This document shows, one piece after another, positions 1 to 5,877 of a stretch of DNA of 6,426 nucleotides (position 1 is its first letter; each line of letters starts with the position of its first letter). Source of the stretch: Candidatus Solibacter sp. (GTDB lineage: Bacteria > Acidobacteriota > Terriglobia > Bryobacterales > Bryobacteraceae). Made by a program: the position numbers and the translations under genes. A model generated the notes under the pieces. It had not been told where the DNA came from, did no database searches, and saw only the letters and a list, made by a program, of their open reading frames with translations. The stretch is from the NCBI GenBank assembly GCA_017883345.1, contig JADGNT010000302.1:1-6426 (forward strand), written 5' to 3'.

Positions 1-29
1 GCCATCTGCCCGTAGTGGTCGAACGAGTG

Positions 30-46
30 CCAAAAGCAATCGTCTG
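30..46 (-). repeat. Possible decayed REP arm downstream of the ankyrin gene
   Basis: Read on the minus strand, this stretch is CAGACGATTGCTTTTGG. It matches each arm of the palindromic element at 3033-3120 at 14 of 17 positions. It begins 2 bases past the stop codon of the ankyrin gene, a usual place for REP-like elements. The partner half of the hairpin is not preserved: only a 4-base ACGA/TCGT pairing remains, so it would be a degenerate copy. The match is short and could be chance. Confidence 0.25.
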
Positions 47-48
47 CT

Positions 49-2079
49 TCATCGGGATGCTCTCTTTTCGTTGGCGGCGGCCGGAATCAGCGCCCGGACC
101 GCCCAGGATGTTCCAGCGGAGGAAATCCACTGGTCGTGATCGTGCGGAAAACCGCTCTGGAAATAGGGTTGGAACTTGGGCGCCCGGCTGCGCACGTACC
201 AGGAGCCGTCGGCGGACTGCGTGTCCATCAGGAACTTCACGCCCTTTTGGTAAACCGCGCCGGACGCCGCCACAATGCCCGTCTCTGTCAGCGCGGCGAG
301 CGCCTCGCCGGTGGCGTAGGCATCGCTCGCCAGGTTGCGATTCTGGCTCCATCCGCCGTCGGCGTGCTGCGCGCCGGCCAATGCGTTCCCCAGCGCGCTC
401 ACCTTGGCCGCACTCCCGCCCGCCCAATGCAGTCCCAGGATCTGCATCGCCGCCTCATCGTTGGTGGCAGCTTTGGTGTTCGCCAGATACGTGCGGGCGA
501 GCGCAATCCTGAAGTCGAGATCCGCCTTCATGGCCGGCGTGCCGAAGACCTGCATCACGCGGATCGCCATCGCGGTGCGCGCCATCGGCCCCTCTTCGAA
601 CGGCGCGCGGGAAATGCCGCCGAACCACCAGGCGCCGTCGTGCCGCTGGTTGTGCGCGATATAGGCCACGATGGCGTCCGTGAGCGGGCTCGCGGGGTAG
701 CGCTCGCTGGCCAGCGCCATCAGTTTCCAGGTGGGCCCGTCGGTCTGCCCTCCGATAGGAGCGCGCTCCAGCATCGCTTGATTGAAGAACATGCTCTCGC
801 CTTCCATCATCTTCACGAGGCCCTTGGCGGCGGACTCGTCCACGTGGATGCCGGCGCCGCGCGCCGCCGCCACCGTCATCAATGCCACCGGCTGGTGATG
901 ACAGCCCACGCACCCCGATTGCTGGAAGAACTCCGTGGCGCCGCGCTGCAAGATCGCGGCGCCGTTTTCCACCGCCTGGCTCACCGTGCGCTCGCCCGCC
1001 AGTTTGGGCCGCGGCGGGCTGTAGGGCACCCCCTCGCGCGCCCCGGCCGACGTGAGCGCCGCGATCACTTCCTGGCTGCCGAACTTCTTCGCCCAATCGA
1101 GAGCCGTCTCGCCCGCGGAACTCCTGGCGTTGACCTCCGCGCCCGCGGTGAGCAGCAGTTTCACCACGGCCGGATCCTGCGCTTCCGAGGAGACCGCGAA
1201 CTGGATCGGCGTCATCCCGCGAATATCGGCGGCGTTCACCTTGGCGCCCGCATCGAGCAGCGTCTTGACCACCTCCGGCGTACAGAAAGTGGAAGCCAGC
1301 ATCAGCGGTGTCAGCTTGATGAGTTGAATCTTGCCGAACTTCACTTCACCGGCGGAGGTGTTGGCCGCGTTGACGTTGGCCCCCTTCGAAAGGAACAGCT
1401 TGACTGCCTCCAGGTTGCAATTGCTCGCTGCCCAGGACAGCGGGGTATAGCCTTGGTCGTCGGCAACATCCGCGTCCGCGCCCTTGGCGAGCAGTAGTTT
1501 GACGCTGTCGGAATTGTCCGCCATGGCGGCGGCGGTCAGTGCGGTGTCGCCCTGTTTGTCGGCGCCGCGATGGCCTGCGCCCTTCTCCGGGACAATGACC
1601 GCGGCGCCAGCGGCCAACGCGCCCTGTTTGCCGGTGGCGTTCGGGTCGGCGCCCTTGTCCAGCAGCAGCTTGACCGTCGCCGAACACCCGCCGCAGGACG
1701 CCGCGACCATCAGCGGCGTGCGCCCCAGCTTGCTGTGGGCGTTCACATCCGCGCCTTTTTCCACCAGCATCCGCGCCTTTTCGGGATTCCCCGCGCCCAG
1801 AATGAGAGCCGTGGCTTCCAGGTCGTTCTTCGCGTTGACTTGGGCGCCGCTCTCCAATAGCAGCTTGACGGCTTCCGGGCTGCCGAGTGCGGCGGCGTGC
1901 ATCAGCAGCGTAGTGCCCCGCGGGTCGCGGGTATCCACTTGGGCGCCCTTCGCAAGGCGCGCTTTCAGCGATGCCAGATCGTTGTTCCGGATGGCTTGAA
2001 TCAGCTCATCCGCGGTAGTTTGGGCGGAGGCCATGACAGACAGGCACGCCGCAACGGCAATTAGACAGAATCCCCTCAT
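49..2079 (-). CDS. Exported ankyrin-repeat protein with CxxCH motif and C-terminal squalene-cyclase-like QW domain
   Basis: Protein of 676 residues. Residues 1-19 look like a signal peptide (hydrophobic core after MRGF, cleavage after ASA, before Q20), so it should act in the periplasm or outside the cell. Residues about 22-347 hold eight or nine ankyrin repeats with the usual TPL..A, VKLLL and GADVNA patterns. The unit at about 151-175 is degenerate, and about 15 residues interrupt the array near 240-254. CVGCHH at 390-395 is a c-type heme attachment motif. From about 366 to the end the chain is alpha-helical, with QW-like motifs at 478-485 (QRHDGAWW), 571-577 (QHADGGW) and 621-627 (QSADGSW), as in terpenoid cyclase / prenyltransferase barrels. 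The DxDD acid motif of squalene-hopene cyclases is not seen, so cyclase activity is doubtful; a binding or redox role is more likely. The ATG at 2079 was chosen over an upstream in-frame start at 2124 because it gives the signal peptide and follows a strong ribosome binding site. Function unknown; domains are well supported. Confidence 0.88.
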   Translation of the reverse strand: MRGFCLIAVAACLSVMASAQTTADELIQAIRNNDLASLKARLAKGAQVDTRDPRGTTLLMHAAALGSPEAVKLLLESGAQVNAKNDLEATALILGAGNPEKARMLVEKGADVNAHSKLGRTPLMVAASCGGCSATVKLLLDKGADPNATGKQGALAAGAAVIVPEKGAGHRGADKQGDTALTAAAMADNSDSVKLLLAKGADADVADDQGYTPLSWAASNCNLEAVKLFLSKGANVNAANTSAGEVKFGKIQLIKLTPLMLASTFCTPEVVKTLLDAGAKVNAADIRGMTPIQFAVSSEAQDPAVVKLLLTAGAEVNARSSAGETALDWAKKFGSQEVIAALTSAGAREGVPYSPPRPKLAGERTVSQAVENGAAILQRGATEFFQQSGCVGCHHQPVALMTVAAARGAGIHVDESAAKGLVKMMEGESMFFNQAMLERAPIGGQTDGPTWKLMALASERYPASPLTDAIVAYIAHNQRHDGAWWFGGISRAPFEEGPMARTAMAIRVMQVFGTPAMKADLDFRIALARTYLANTKAATNDEAAMQILGLHWAGGSAAKVSALGNALAGAQHADGGWSQNRNLASDAYATGEALAALTETGIVAASGAVYQKGVKFLMDTQSADGSWYVRSRAPKFQPYFQSGFPHDHDQWISSAGTSWAVRALIPAAANEKRASR

Positions 2080-2088
2080 ATTGGAAGG

Positions 2089-2100
2089 CTCCTCCTCCTT
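2089..2100 (-). promoter_or_regulatory. Strong ribosome binding site of the ankyrin gene
   Basis: The minus strand reads AAGGAGGAGGAG, then 9 bases, then the ATG at 2079-2077. It fixes the start: the upstream in-frame ATG at 2124 would place this purine tract inside the coding region and add 15 charged residues before the signal peptide. Confidence 0.75.
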
Positions 2101-2158
2101 CTCGTGGGGCCTAGTATATAACAATCCGAATCCGAGTTACAGTGGAATGATCCGGACA
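2101..2158. promoter_or_regulatory. Divergent promoter region between the ankyrin gene and the glycosylation cassette
   Basis: The two gene starts lie 92 bases apart, and the core at 2113-2125 is AT-rich (TATATAACAA) in otherwise GC-rich DNA. On the minus strand, TATACT at 2118-2113 could be a -10 box for the ankyrin gene, with only a weak -35 candidate (CTGTAA at 2142-2137, 18-base spacer). On the plus strand, TATAAC at 2117-2122 could be a -10 box for the glycosyltransferase, but no -35 fits. The two overlap, so the genes may compete for polymerase. Inferred from composition and geometry only. Confidence 0.4.
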
Positions 2159-2163
2159 GGGAG
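2159..2163 (+). promoter_or_regulatory. Ribosome binding site deciding a TTG start
   Basis: GGGAG lies 8 bases before the TTG at 2172. An in-frame TGA at 2148-2150 rules out any earlier start. The only other candidate, GTG at 2283, has no purine-rich site and would begin directly at the first beta strand of the catalytic domain. Confidence 0.55.
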
Positions 2164-2171
2164 ATCATCCA

Positions 2172-2990
2172 TTGGCAGTAGCCCCACGGAATAGTGAGGC
2201 CGAACACAGCGCCGAACACATTATCGCCGCACCCACGGGCCCGCTGATCGTCCCGGCCGTTGTCTCTGGCGACGCGCAGCTCGTGCTCTCGCTGGTGGTG
2301 CCGACCCTGAACGAGAGCGAGAACATCAGCGATTTTCTCGCCGCCGTCCGCCACACCCTCGACCAGGCACTGCCCGGCCGCTACGAGGTCATCGTGGTGG
2401 ACGACGATAGCGCGGACCGCACCTGGGAAATCGCCGCGCGTCTGCGCGTGGGCTTCCCCGAACTGCGCGTGGTGCGCCGCCAGAACGAAAGCGGCCTCGC
2501 CGTGGCGGTGATCCGCGGCTGGCAGGTGGCGCGCGGGCAGATCCTGGGCACCATCAATGCCGATTTCCAGCATCCGCCGGACGTCCTGGGCCGCCTCCTG
2601 GAGCGCCGTGCCGGCGCCGATCTGATCGTTGCCACACGCCACGGCGATGGCGGCGGCCTGGGCGATTGGGGGCTGGCCCGCCGCATCAGTTCGTGGGGCG
2701 CGGCGCAGATCGGCCGCTGGCTGCTGCCCCAGGTCTACGCCCGCGTTTCGGACCCGCTGAGCGGCTGCTACCTGGTGCGCCGCGAAGCCGTGGCCGGCGT
2801 GCCGCTCAAGCCTCTCGGCTATAAGAGCCTGATGGAACTGCTGGTGCGCGGCAACGTGGGCGAAATCCACGAGTGCGGGTATGAGATGCGCAAGCGCGTC
2901 CGCGGCCAAAGCAAGGTCCATGCCCTGCACCCCCTGCAGTACATCCGCCACGTGCTGCGCCTCCGCGCCGCCGCCCGGGAGCGAAGATGA
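2172..2990 (+). CDS. GT2 glycosyltransferase, polyprenyl-phosphate sugar synthase (dolichol-phosphate mannosyltransferase-like)
   Basis: Protein of 272 residues with a GT-A fold typical of DPM1/DPMS-type enzymes, which move a sugar from GDP- or UDP-sugar to a polyprenyl phosphate at the cytoplasmic face of the membrane. Visible motifs: PTLNE at 44-48, VVDDDS at 75-80 (nucleotide binding), NADFQHPP at 129-136 (the metal-binding DAD.Q.HPP motif), DPLSGCYLVRR at 194-204, and GYKSLMELLVRG at 216-227. The basic stretch KRVRGQSK at 241-248 matches the lipid-phosphate-binding end of the family. There are no C-terminal membrane helices, so it is the single-domain type. Oddities: TTG start, about 36 extra residues before the catalytic core, and Asn129 where the family usually has Asp. 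It is first in a cassette with a methyltransferase and a GT-C enzyme that could use its product. The family is well supported; the sugar cannot be told from sequence. Confidence 0.9.
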   Translation: MAVAPRNSEAEHSAEHIIAAPTGPLIVPAVVSGDAQLVLSLVVPTLNESENISDFLAAVRHTLDQALPGRYEVIVVDDDSADRTWEIAARLRVGFPELRVVRRQNESGLAVAVIRGWQVARGQILGTINADFQHPPDVLGRLLERRAGADLIVATRHGDGGGLGDWGLARRISSWGAAQIGRWLLPQVYARVSDPLSGCYLVRREAVAGVPLKPLGYKSLMELLVRGNVGEIHECGYEMRKRVRGQSKVHALHPLQYIRHVLRLRAAARERR

Positions 2991-2994
2991 TGTG

Positions 2995-3015
2995 GCATAA
3001 GGCTCCGCCTTGTGC
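2995..3015 (+). other. Hairpin just after the GT2 stop codon
   Basis: GCATAAGGC pairs with GCCTTGTGC around a 3-base TCC loop, giving a 9-base stem with one G-T pair, starting 4 bases after the stop. There is no T-tract behind it, so it is not a standard intrinsic terminator; it could shield the GT2 message end from 3' exonucleases. No homology to the neighbouring REP-like arms is visible. Confidence 0.4.
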
Positions 3016-3032
3016 ATCCGAGCGAAGCAAAG

Positions 3033-3120
3033 GTGGGACAGACGATCGCCTTTTGTCGTCTGTCGATGCCGTCGTGGTGGCAATGCCTGACAGACCACGA
3101 AAAGCGATGGTCTGTCCCAC
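3033..3120. repeat. REP/BIME-like pair of inverted hairpins
   Basis: Two 32-base arms, 3033-3064 and 3089-3120, are inverted copies matching at 28 of 32 positions. Each arm is itself a perfect hairpin: GACAGACGA/TCGTCTGTC (3037-3045 with 3056-3064) and GACAGACCA/TGGTCTGTC (3089-3097 with 3108-3116), each with a 9-base stem and 10-base loop. A GTGG tetranucleotide flanks each hairpin at its outer foot (3033-3036; CCAC at 3117-3120), the arrangement of REP elements moved by RAYT transposases. Two of the four differences between the arms compensate each other within the stem. The last base touches the methyltransferase ribosome binding site at 3121. It probably acts on message stability or translation inside the operon. 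No RAYT gene is in the window. Confidence 0.72.
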
Positions 3121-3132
3121 GAGGGTTGAGTT

Positions 3133-3705
3133 ATGACCCGCCAGGAGAAGTACTCCGACCAAAACCCCGTCGTCAGTTTCGTCATCGGGCGATTCTTCCG
3201 CCGCCTCCGCACCGTCCTCGCGGAACTCGATCCCCACTCCGTCCTCGATGCCGGCTCTGGCGAGGGCGAGATGCTCCGCCGCGGCGTGCTGCCTGCCGCC
3301 GTGCGCCCCGTCTGCCTCGATCTGCGCCCCGCCTCCCTGGCCGAAGTCGCCGTACCCCACCGCGTCTGCGCATCGGTGCTCGCGCTGCCCTTCGCCGCCC
3401 GCAGCTTCGACGCCGTCACCTGCCTGGAAGTGCTGGAGCATCTTGACGACCCCGCCGCCGCCGTCCGCGAACTGGCGCGCGTGGCCCGCCGTGCCGTGGT
3501 CGTGTCCGTGCCCTTGGAACCCTATTTCCGCATCGGCAACGTGCTGCGCGGCAAACATCTGGGCCGTCTGGGCAATCACCCCGAGCATGTGCAACATTGG
3601 AATCTCCGCACCTTTCGCGCCTTCCTCTCGGGCTCGGTGGCCGAGGTGCGGATCGTCGAGGCGTTTCCTTGGATCATCGCGTGCTGCCGTCCAAACCAAC
3701 TCTGA
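3133..3705 (+). CDS. SAM-dependent class I methyltransferase (Methyltransf_11 type)
   Basis: Protein of 190 residues, a minimal Rossmann-fold methyltransferase. Motif I is VLDAGSGEGEML at 37-48 (SAM binding), the acidic end of strand 2 is CLDL at 61-64, and the motif at 92-106 (FDAVTCLEVLEHLDD) is typical of the UbiE/Methyltransf_11 group. ALPFAARSFD at 84-93 is the usual strand 4 lead-in. NHPEHVQHWN at 148-157 is probably part of the acceptor site. No signal peptide or membrane helix is seen, so it is cytoplasmic. The ATG at 3133 follows GAGGG with a 7-base gap. Its 3' end overlaps the start of the GT-C gene, so the two are translationally linked. The acceptor is unknown: a sugar, a polyprenyl lipid or a glycan end would fit the context. 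The short C-terminal part after about 170 leaves little room for a substrate-binding cap. Confidence 0.88.
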   Translation: MTRQEKYSDQNPVVSFVIGRFFRRLRTVLAELDPHSVLDAGSGEGEMLRRGVLPAAVRPVCLDLRPASLAEVAVPHRVCASVLALPFAARSFDAVTCLEVLEHLDDPAAAVRELARVARRAVVVSVPLEPYFRIGNVLRGKHLGRLGNHPEHVQHWNLRTFRAFLSGSVAEVRIVEAFPWIIACCRPNQL

Positions 3706-5291
3706 TCTTCCTGCTGCTGGCCTCGATCGGCGTGGCGCGCATCACCGCCACCTACCGCGGCATCGCGCAGACCTCCGATGAGACCCCCAACATCGCCTGC
3801 GGAATGCAGTACCTGGACCTGGGCCGCTACGATTACGGCGCTTTCCATCCGCCCCTCGCCCGTCTCGCCATCGCCGTCGGCCCCTACCTCTACGGCGCAC
3901 GCGCGCAGAAGCTGCCCGACCGCTGGAAGGAAGGCAACGCCGTCCTCAACTCTGCCCCACGCTACGGCAAGGCCCTGACCCTGGCGCGCCTCGGCATCCT
4001 CCCCTTTTTCCTGCTGGCGTGCACCATAGTCTGGCTGTGGGGCCGCAAACTGCTCGGCGATTGGGGAGCGCTCGCCCCCGTCTTCCTGTTCACCAACATT
4101 CCACCGGTGCTGGCGCACGCCGGCGTGGCCACCATGGATATGGCCATCGGCGCAGGCATCTGCACGGCCCTCTTCACCTACACCCTGTGGCTGGAGCAAG
4201 GCACCCTGCGCCGTAGCATCTTCTTCGGCATCGGCCTGGCCCTGGCGATCCTCTCCAAGTTTTCCGCCGTGCTCCTCCTGCCGGCTTGCATCGTCGCCAT
4301 CACGTGCCTGCATCCCCGCGCCGGCCAGAAGCGCAACTGGGCGTGGATTCCCGTCGCCTGCCTCCTCATCTGGGGCGCCTACCGCTTCTCCTTCGGCCCC
4401 ATGACCGAGCACGTCGCGAGCGACGCCGCCGGTCAAGGCGGCATCTTCGCCAAGATCCCCACGCCCCTGCTCCACGCGCTGGAGAGGCTTCCCGTGCCCG
4501 CCCCGCAACTGCTCGACGGACTCTGGCAGGTGCACAATCACGTCGACGCCGGGCACACCGCGTACCTCCTGGGGCGCCACAGCTTCCACGGCTGGTGGTA
4601 TTTCTTCCCCGTCGCGCTCGCCGTCAAGACGCCGCTGGCCGTCCTTCTGCTCGCCGGTTTCGGCGTCTTGGCGCTGTGCCGCGCTACGTCCCGTGAGTCG
4701 CGCCGCGCCATCTGGATGCCGGCTATCCTCACCTCCGTGATCCTCGTGATCAATCTCCCCACCAGCCTCAATATCGGTGTGCGCTACATGTTGCCGCTCT
4801 ACCCGCTGCTGGCGCTCACCGCCGGCATCGGGACGGTCTGGTTGTGGCGGAAGCGCCGCGCCGCCGCCATCGTACTCCTCCTGTGGACCGCCATCTCCTC
4901 CGCCGCCGCCCACCCCGATTACCTCGCCTATTTCAACGAACTCGGCGGCATGCATCCCGAGCGCATCCTGGTGGATTCCGATCTCGATTGGGGGCAAGAC
5001 ATGGCGCGTCTCGCCGCCGAGTTGCAGCGCCGCCGCGTCCCGTACTTCCACATGTCCTGCCTCTACACCGGCGACGATACCCGCCTCGGCCTCCCCGCCT
5101 GGGACGGCCTCGAACCCTACCAACCCGTCACCGGATGGATCGCCGTCAGCCAGACCATGCTGCAAAACTACGGCTGGATGGTGTCCCAGCAGCGCGGCCG
5201 CAAAGATCTGGCTTTCGCCTGGCTGGACCCATACCAACCCGTCGGCCGCGTGGGCAAATCGATTCTGCTGTACTACATTCCGGAGAAATAG
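3669..5291 (+). CDS. GT-C membrane glycosyltransferase, PMT/ArnT-like (GT39 / PMT_2 family)
   Basis: About 540 residues with ten or eleven membrane helices, near 10-28, 103-125, 133-149, 153-173, 182-212, 223-240, 306-337, 347-363, 370-393 and 398-415, followed by a C-terminal soluble part. The first outer loop carries SDET at 36-39, the conserved acidic pair of GT-C enzymes, then HPPLARL at 60-66. LNIGVRYMLPLYPLLAL at 367-383 and DSDLDWGQDM at 436-445 are typical of bacterial members. Such enzymes take a sugar from a polyprenyl-phosphate carrier on the outer face of the inner membrane and put it on a protein or lipid; the GT2 upstream could make that donor. The start is uncertain: TTG at 3669 has GAGG 7 bases upstream and overlaps the methyltransferase by 37 bases, while GTG at 3681 has no clear site but begins nearer the first helix. 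The gene ends in tandem TAG stops. The family is sure; the substrate is not. Confidence 0.88.
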   Translation: MDHRVLPSKPTLIFLLLASIGVARITATYRGIAQTSDETPNIACGMQYLDLGRYDYGAFHPPLARLAIAVGPYLYGARAQKLPDRWKEGNAVLNSAPRYGKALTLARLGILPFFLLACTIVWLWGRKLLGDWGALAPVFLFTNIPPVLAHAGVATMDMAIGAGICTALFTYTLWLEQGTLRRSIFFGIGLALAILSKFSAVLLLPACIVAITCLHPRAGQKRNWAWIPVACLLIWGAYRFSFGPMTEHVASDAAGQGGIFAKIPTPLLHALERLPVPAPQLLDGLWQVHNHVDAGHTAYLLGRHSFHGWWYFFPVALAVKTPLAVLLLAGFGVLALCRATSRESRRAIWMPAILTSVILVINLPTSLNIGVRYMLPLYPLLALTAGIGTVWLWRKRRAAAIVLLLWTAISSAAAHPDYLAYFNELGGMHPERILVDSDLDWGQDMARLAAELQRRRVPYFHMSCLYTGDDTRLGLPAWDGLEPYQPVTGWIAVSQTMLQNYGWMVSQQRGRKDLAFAWLDPYQPVGRVGKSILLYYIPEK

Positions 5292-5295
5292 TAGC

Positions 5296-5322
5296 GGTTG
5301 ATTGGCGTCTCGCCCGACAACC
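5296..5322. terminator. Imperfect hairpin between convergent genes
   Basis: GGTTG (5296-5300) pairs with CAACC (5318-5322), and inside it GGCG (5304-5307) pairs with CGCC (5311-5314) around a TCT loop; a 3x3 internal loop separates the two stems. It sits 4 bases after the GT-C stop and downstream of the oppositely directed toxin gene, so it could end transcription from both sides. There is no T-tract, so this is weak. Confidence 0.3.
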
Positions 5323-5383
5323 TCGGCATGCGGTGCTCAGGCGGGGCGGCGCGCCGGGGCGATGCGAGGGGCAGGCGGCGAAG

Positions 5384-5653
5384 TCACTTCACGCGCCGCA
5401 GGAGCTTGTTATAGGCCTCGTGAGAACCGATCCAGAACCAATGGAACTCGTCGCCAGTGCGATACGCGATGGCGCGATAGGAGCGGCCCACATCGACGGT
5501 CCAAACCTCGCCCTTTGGCTTCAACCCCAATGAAGGGTGAAAGGGTTCCCGCTCAAATAGCGCGTACTTGGCATCGGCGAGCGCCCGGGTGTTTTTCGGC
5601 AGTCCGTCGTAGCACTTCCAGAACCCGGGTAAGGCGAAGGATCGGAAACTCAC
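5384..5653 (-). CDS. RelE/ParE-superfamily toxin of a type II toxin-antitoxin system
   Basis: Protein of 89 residues, the usual size for this superfamily. The fold pattern is visible: an N-terminal helix pair (FWKCYDGLPKNTRALADAKY, 11-30), then strands with GEVWTVDVG at 48-56, RSYRAIAYR at 57-65 and HWFWIGSHEAY at 71-81. Arg57, Arg60 and Arg65, and His78 with Tyr81 in the GSHEAYNKLL end, are the likely RNA-contacting residues. RelE relatives cut mRNA on the ribosome, but ParE relatives poison gyrase and the sequence alone does not settle which. The start is GTG at 5653 and overlaps the antitoxin stop by 4 bases (GTGA), so translation is coupled. It is intact, with no frameshift. Confidence 0.85.
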   Translation of the reverse strand: MSFRSFALPGFWKCYDGLPKNTRALADAKYALFEREPFHPSLGLKPKGEVWTVDVGRSYRAIAYRTGDEFHWFWIGSHEAYNKLLRRVK

Positions 5654-5871
5654 CGCCGCTCGCGGCCTTCAGCCATCGGTTTGGACTCGCCCCGGCCCAC
5701 TTGTGCACGGACACGGTCGAGAAGCGCCATTCCCGCGCCGCCGGGCGAGAAGTCCTGTTCGAGTTCGAGGTCCCACTGGAGGCGATCCCGTTCCGAAAGC
5801 CAAACGGCGAGGCTGGCTTGCTGTTCCGATGGAAGCGCCTCAATCGCGTGTTGAATCTCGGTCAGGTTCAT
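5650..5871 (-). CDS. Antitoxin partner of the RelE-like toxin
   Basis: Protein of 73 residues. Residues 1-27 form a helix beginning MNLTEIQHAIEALPSEQQA, followed by WLSERD and an acidic stretch, then DFSPGGAGMALLDRVRAQVG at 40-59, the segment that in related antitoxins lies next to the toxin-binding end. The last residues are charged and probably disordered. No ribbon-helix-helix or helix-turn-helix motif is obvious, so it is unclear whether it binds DNA itself. ATG at 5871 follows AGGA with a 7-base gap. It is the upstream gene of the pair, the common antitoxin-first order, and the toxin starts within its stop codon. The call rests on pairing, size and sequence style. Confidence 0.8.
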   Translation of the reverse strand: MNLTEIQHAIEALPSEQQASLAVWLSERDRLQWDLELEQDFSPGGAGMALLDRVRAQVGRGESKPMAEGRERR

Positions 5872-5877
5872 ATCCGT

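Noticed and set aside
136..1497. Plus-strand open frame of 453 codons opposite the ankyrin gene
   Set aside because: It is an antisense shadow of a GC-rich gene: rich in Arg, His and Ala, without domain patterns, and the minus-strand product has clear ankyrin repeats.
1479..1872. Recurring similar 25-base stretches (for example around 1479, 1650 and 1846)
   Set aside because: They encode the same ankyrin repeat positions (KLLL..GA) and are explained by the protein repeats, not by a separate DNA repeat or CRISPR array.
2080..2124. Upstream in-frame ATG at 2124 as start of the ankyrin gene
   Set aside because: It would put charged residues before the signal peptide and swallow the strong ribosome binding site at 2089-2100.
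2076..3419. Minus-strand open frame of 447 codons across the GT2 gene, the REP-like element and half of the methyltransferase gene
   Set aside because: It spans two well-supported plus-strand genes and a palindromic repeat, and shows no recognisable domain.
3576..5237. Minus-strand open frame of 553 codons opposite the GT-C gene
   Set aside because: Low-complexity Gly/Glu/Asp/Gln/Ala composition typical of an antisense frame; the plus-strand product has membrane helices and family motifs.
5347..5356. Perfect palindrome CGGCGCGCCG
   Set aside because: A 10-base self-complementary site is expected by chance in DNA this GC-rich, and nothing nearby supports a role.
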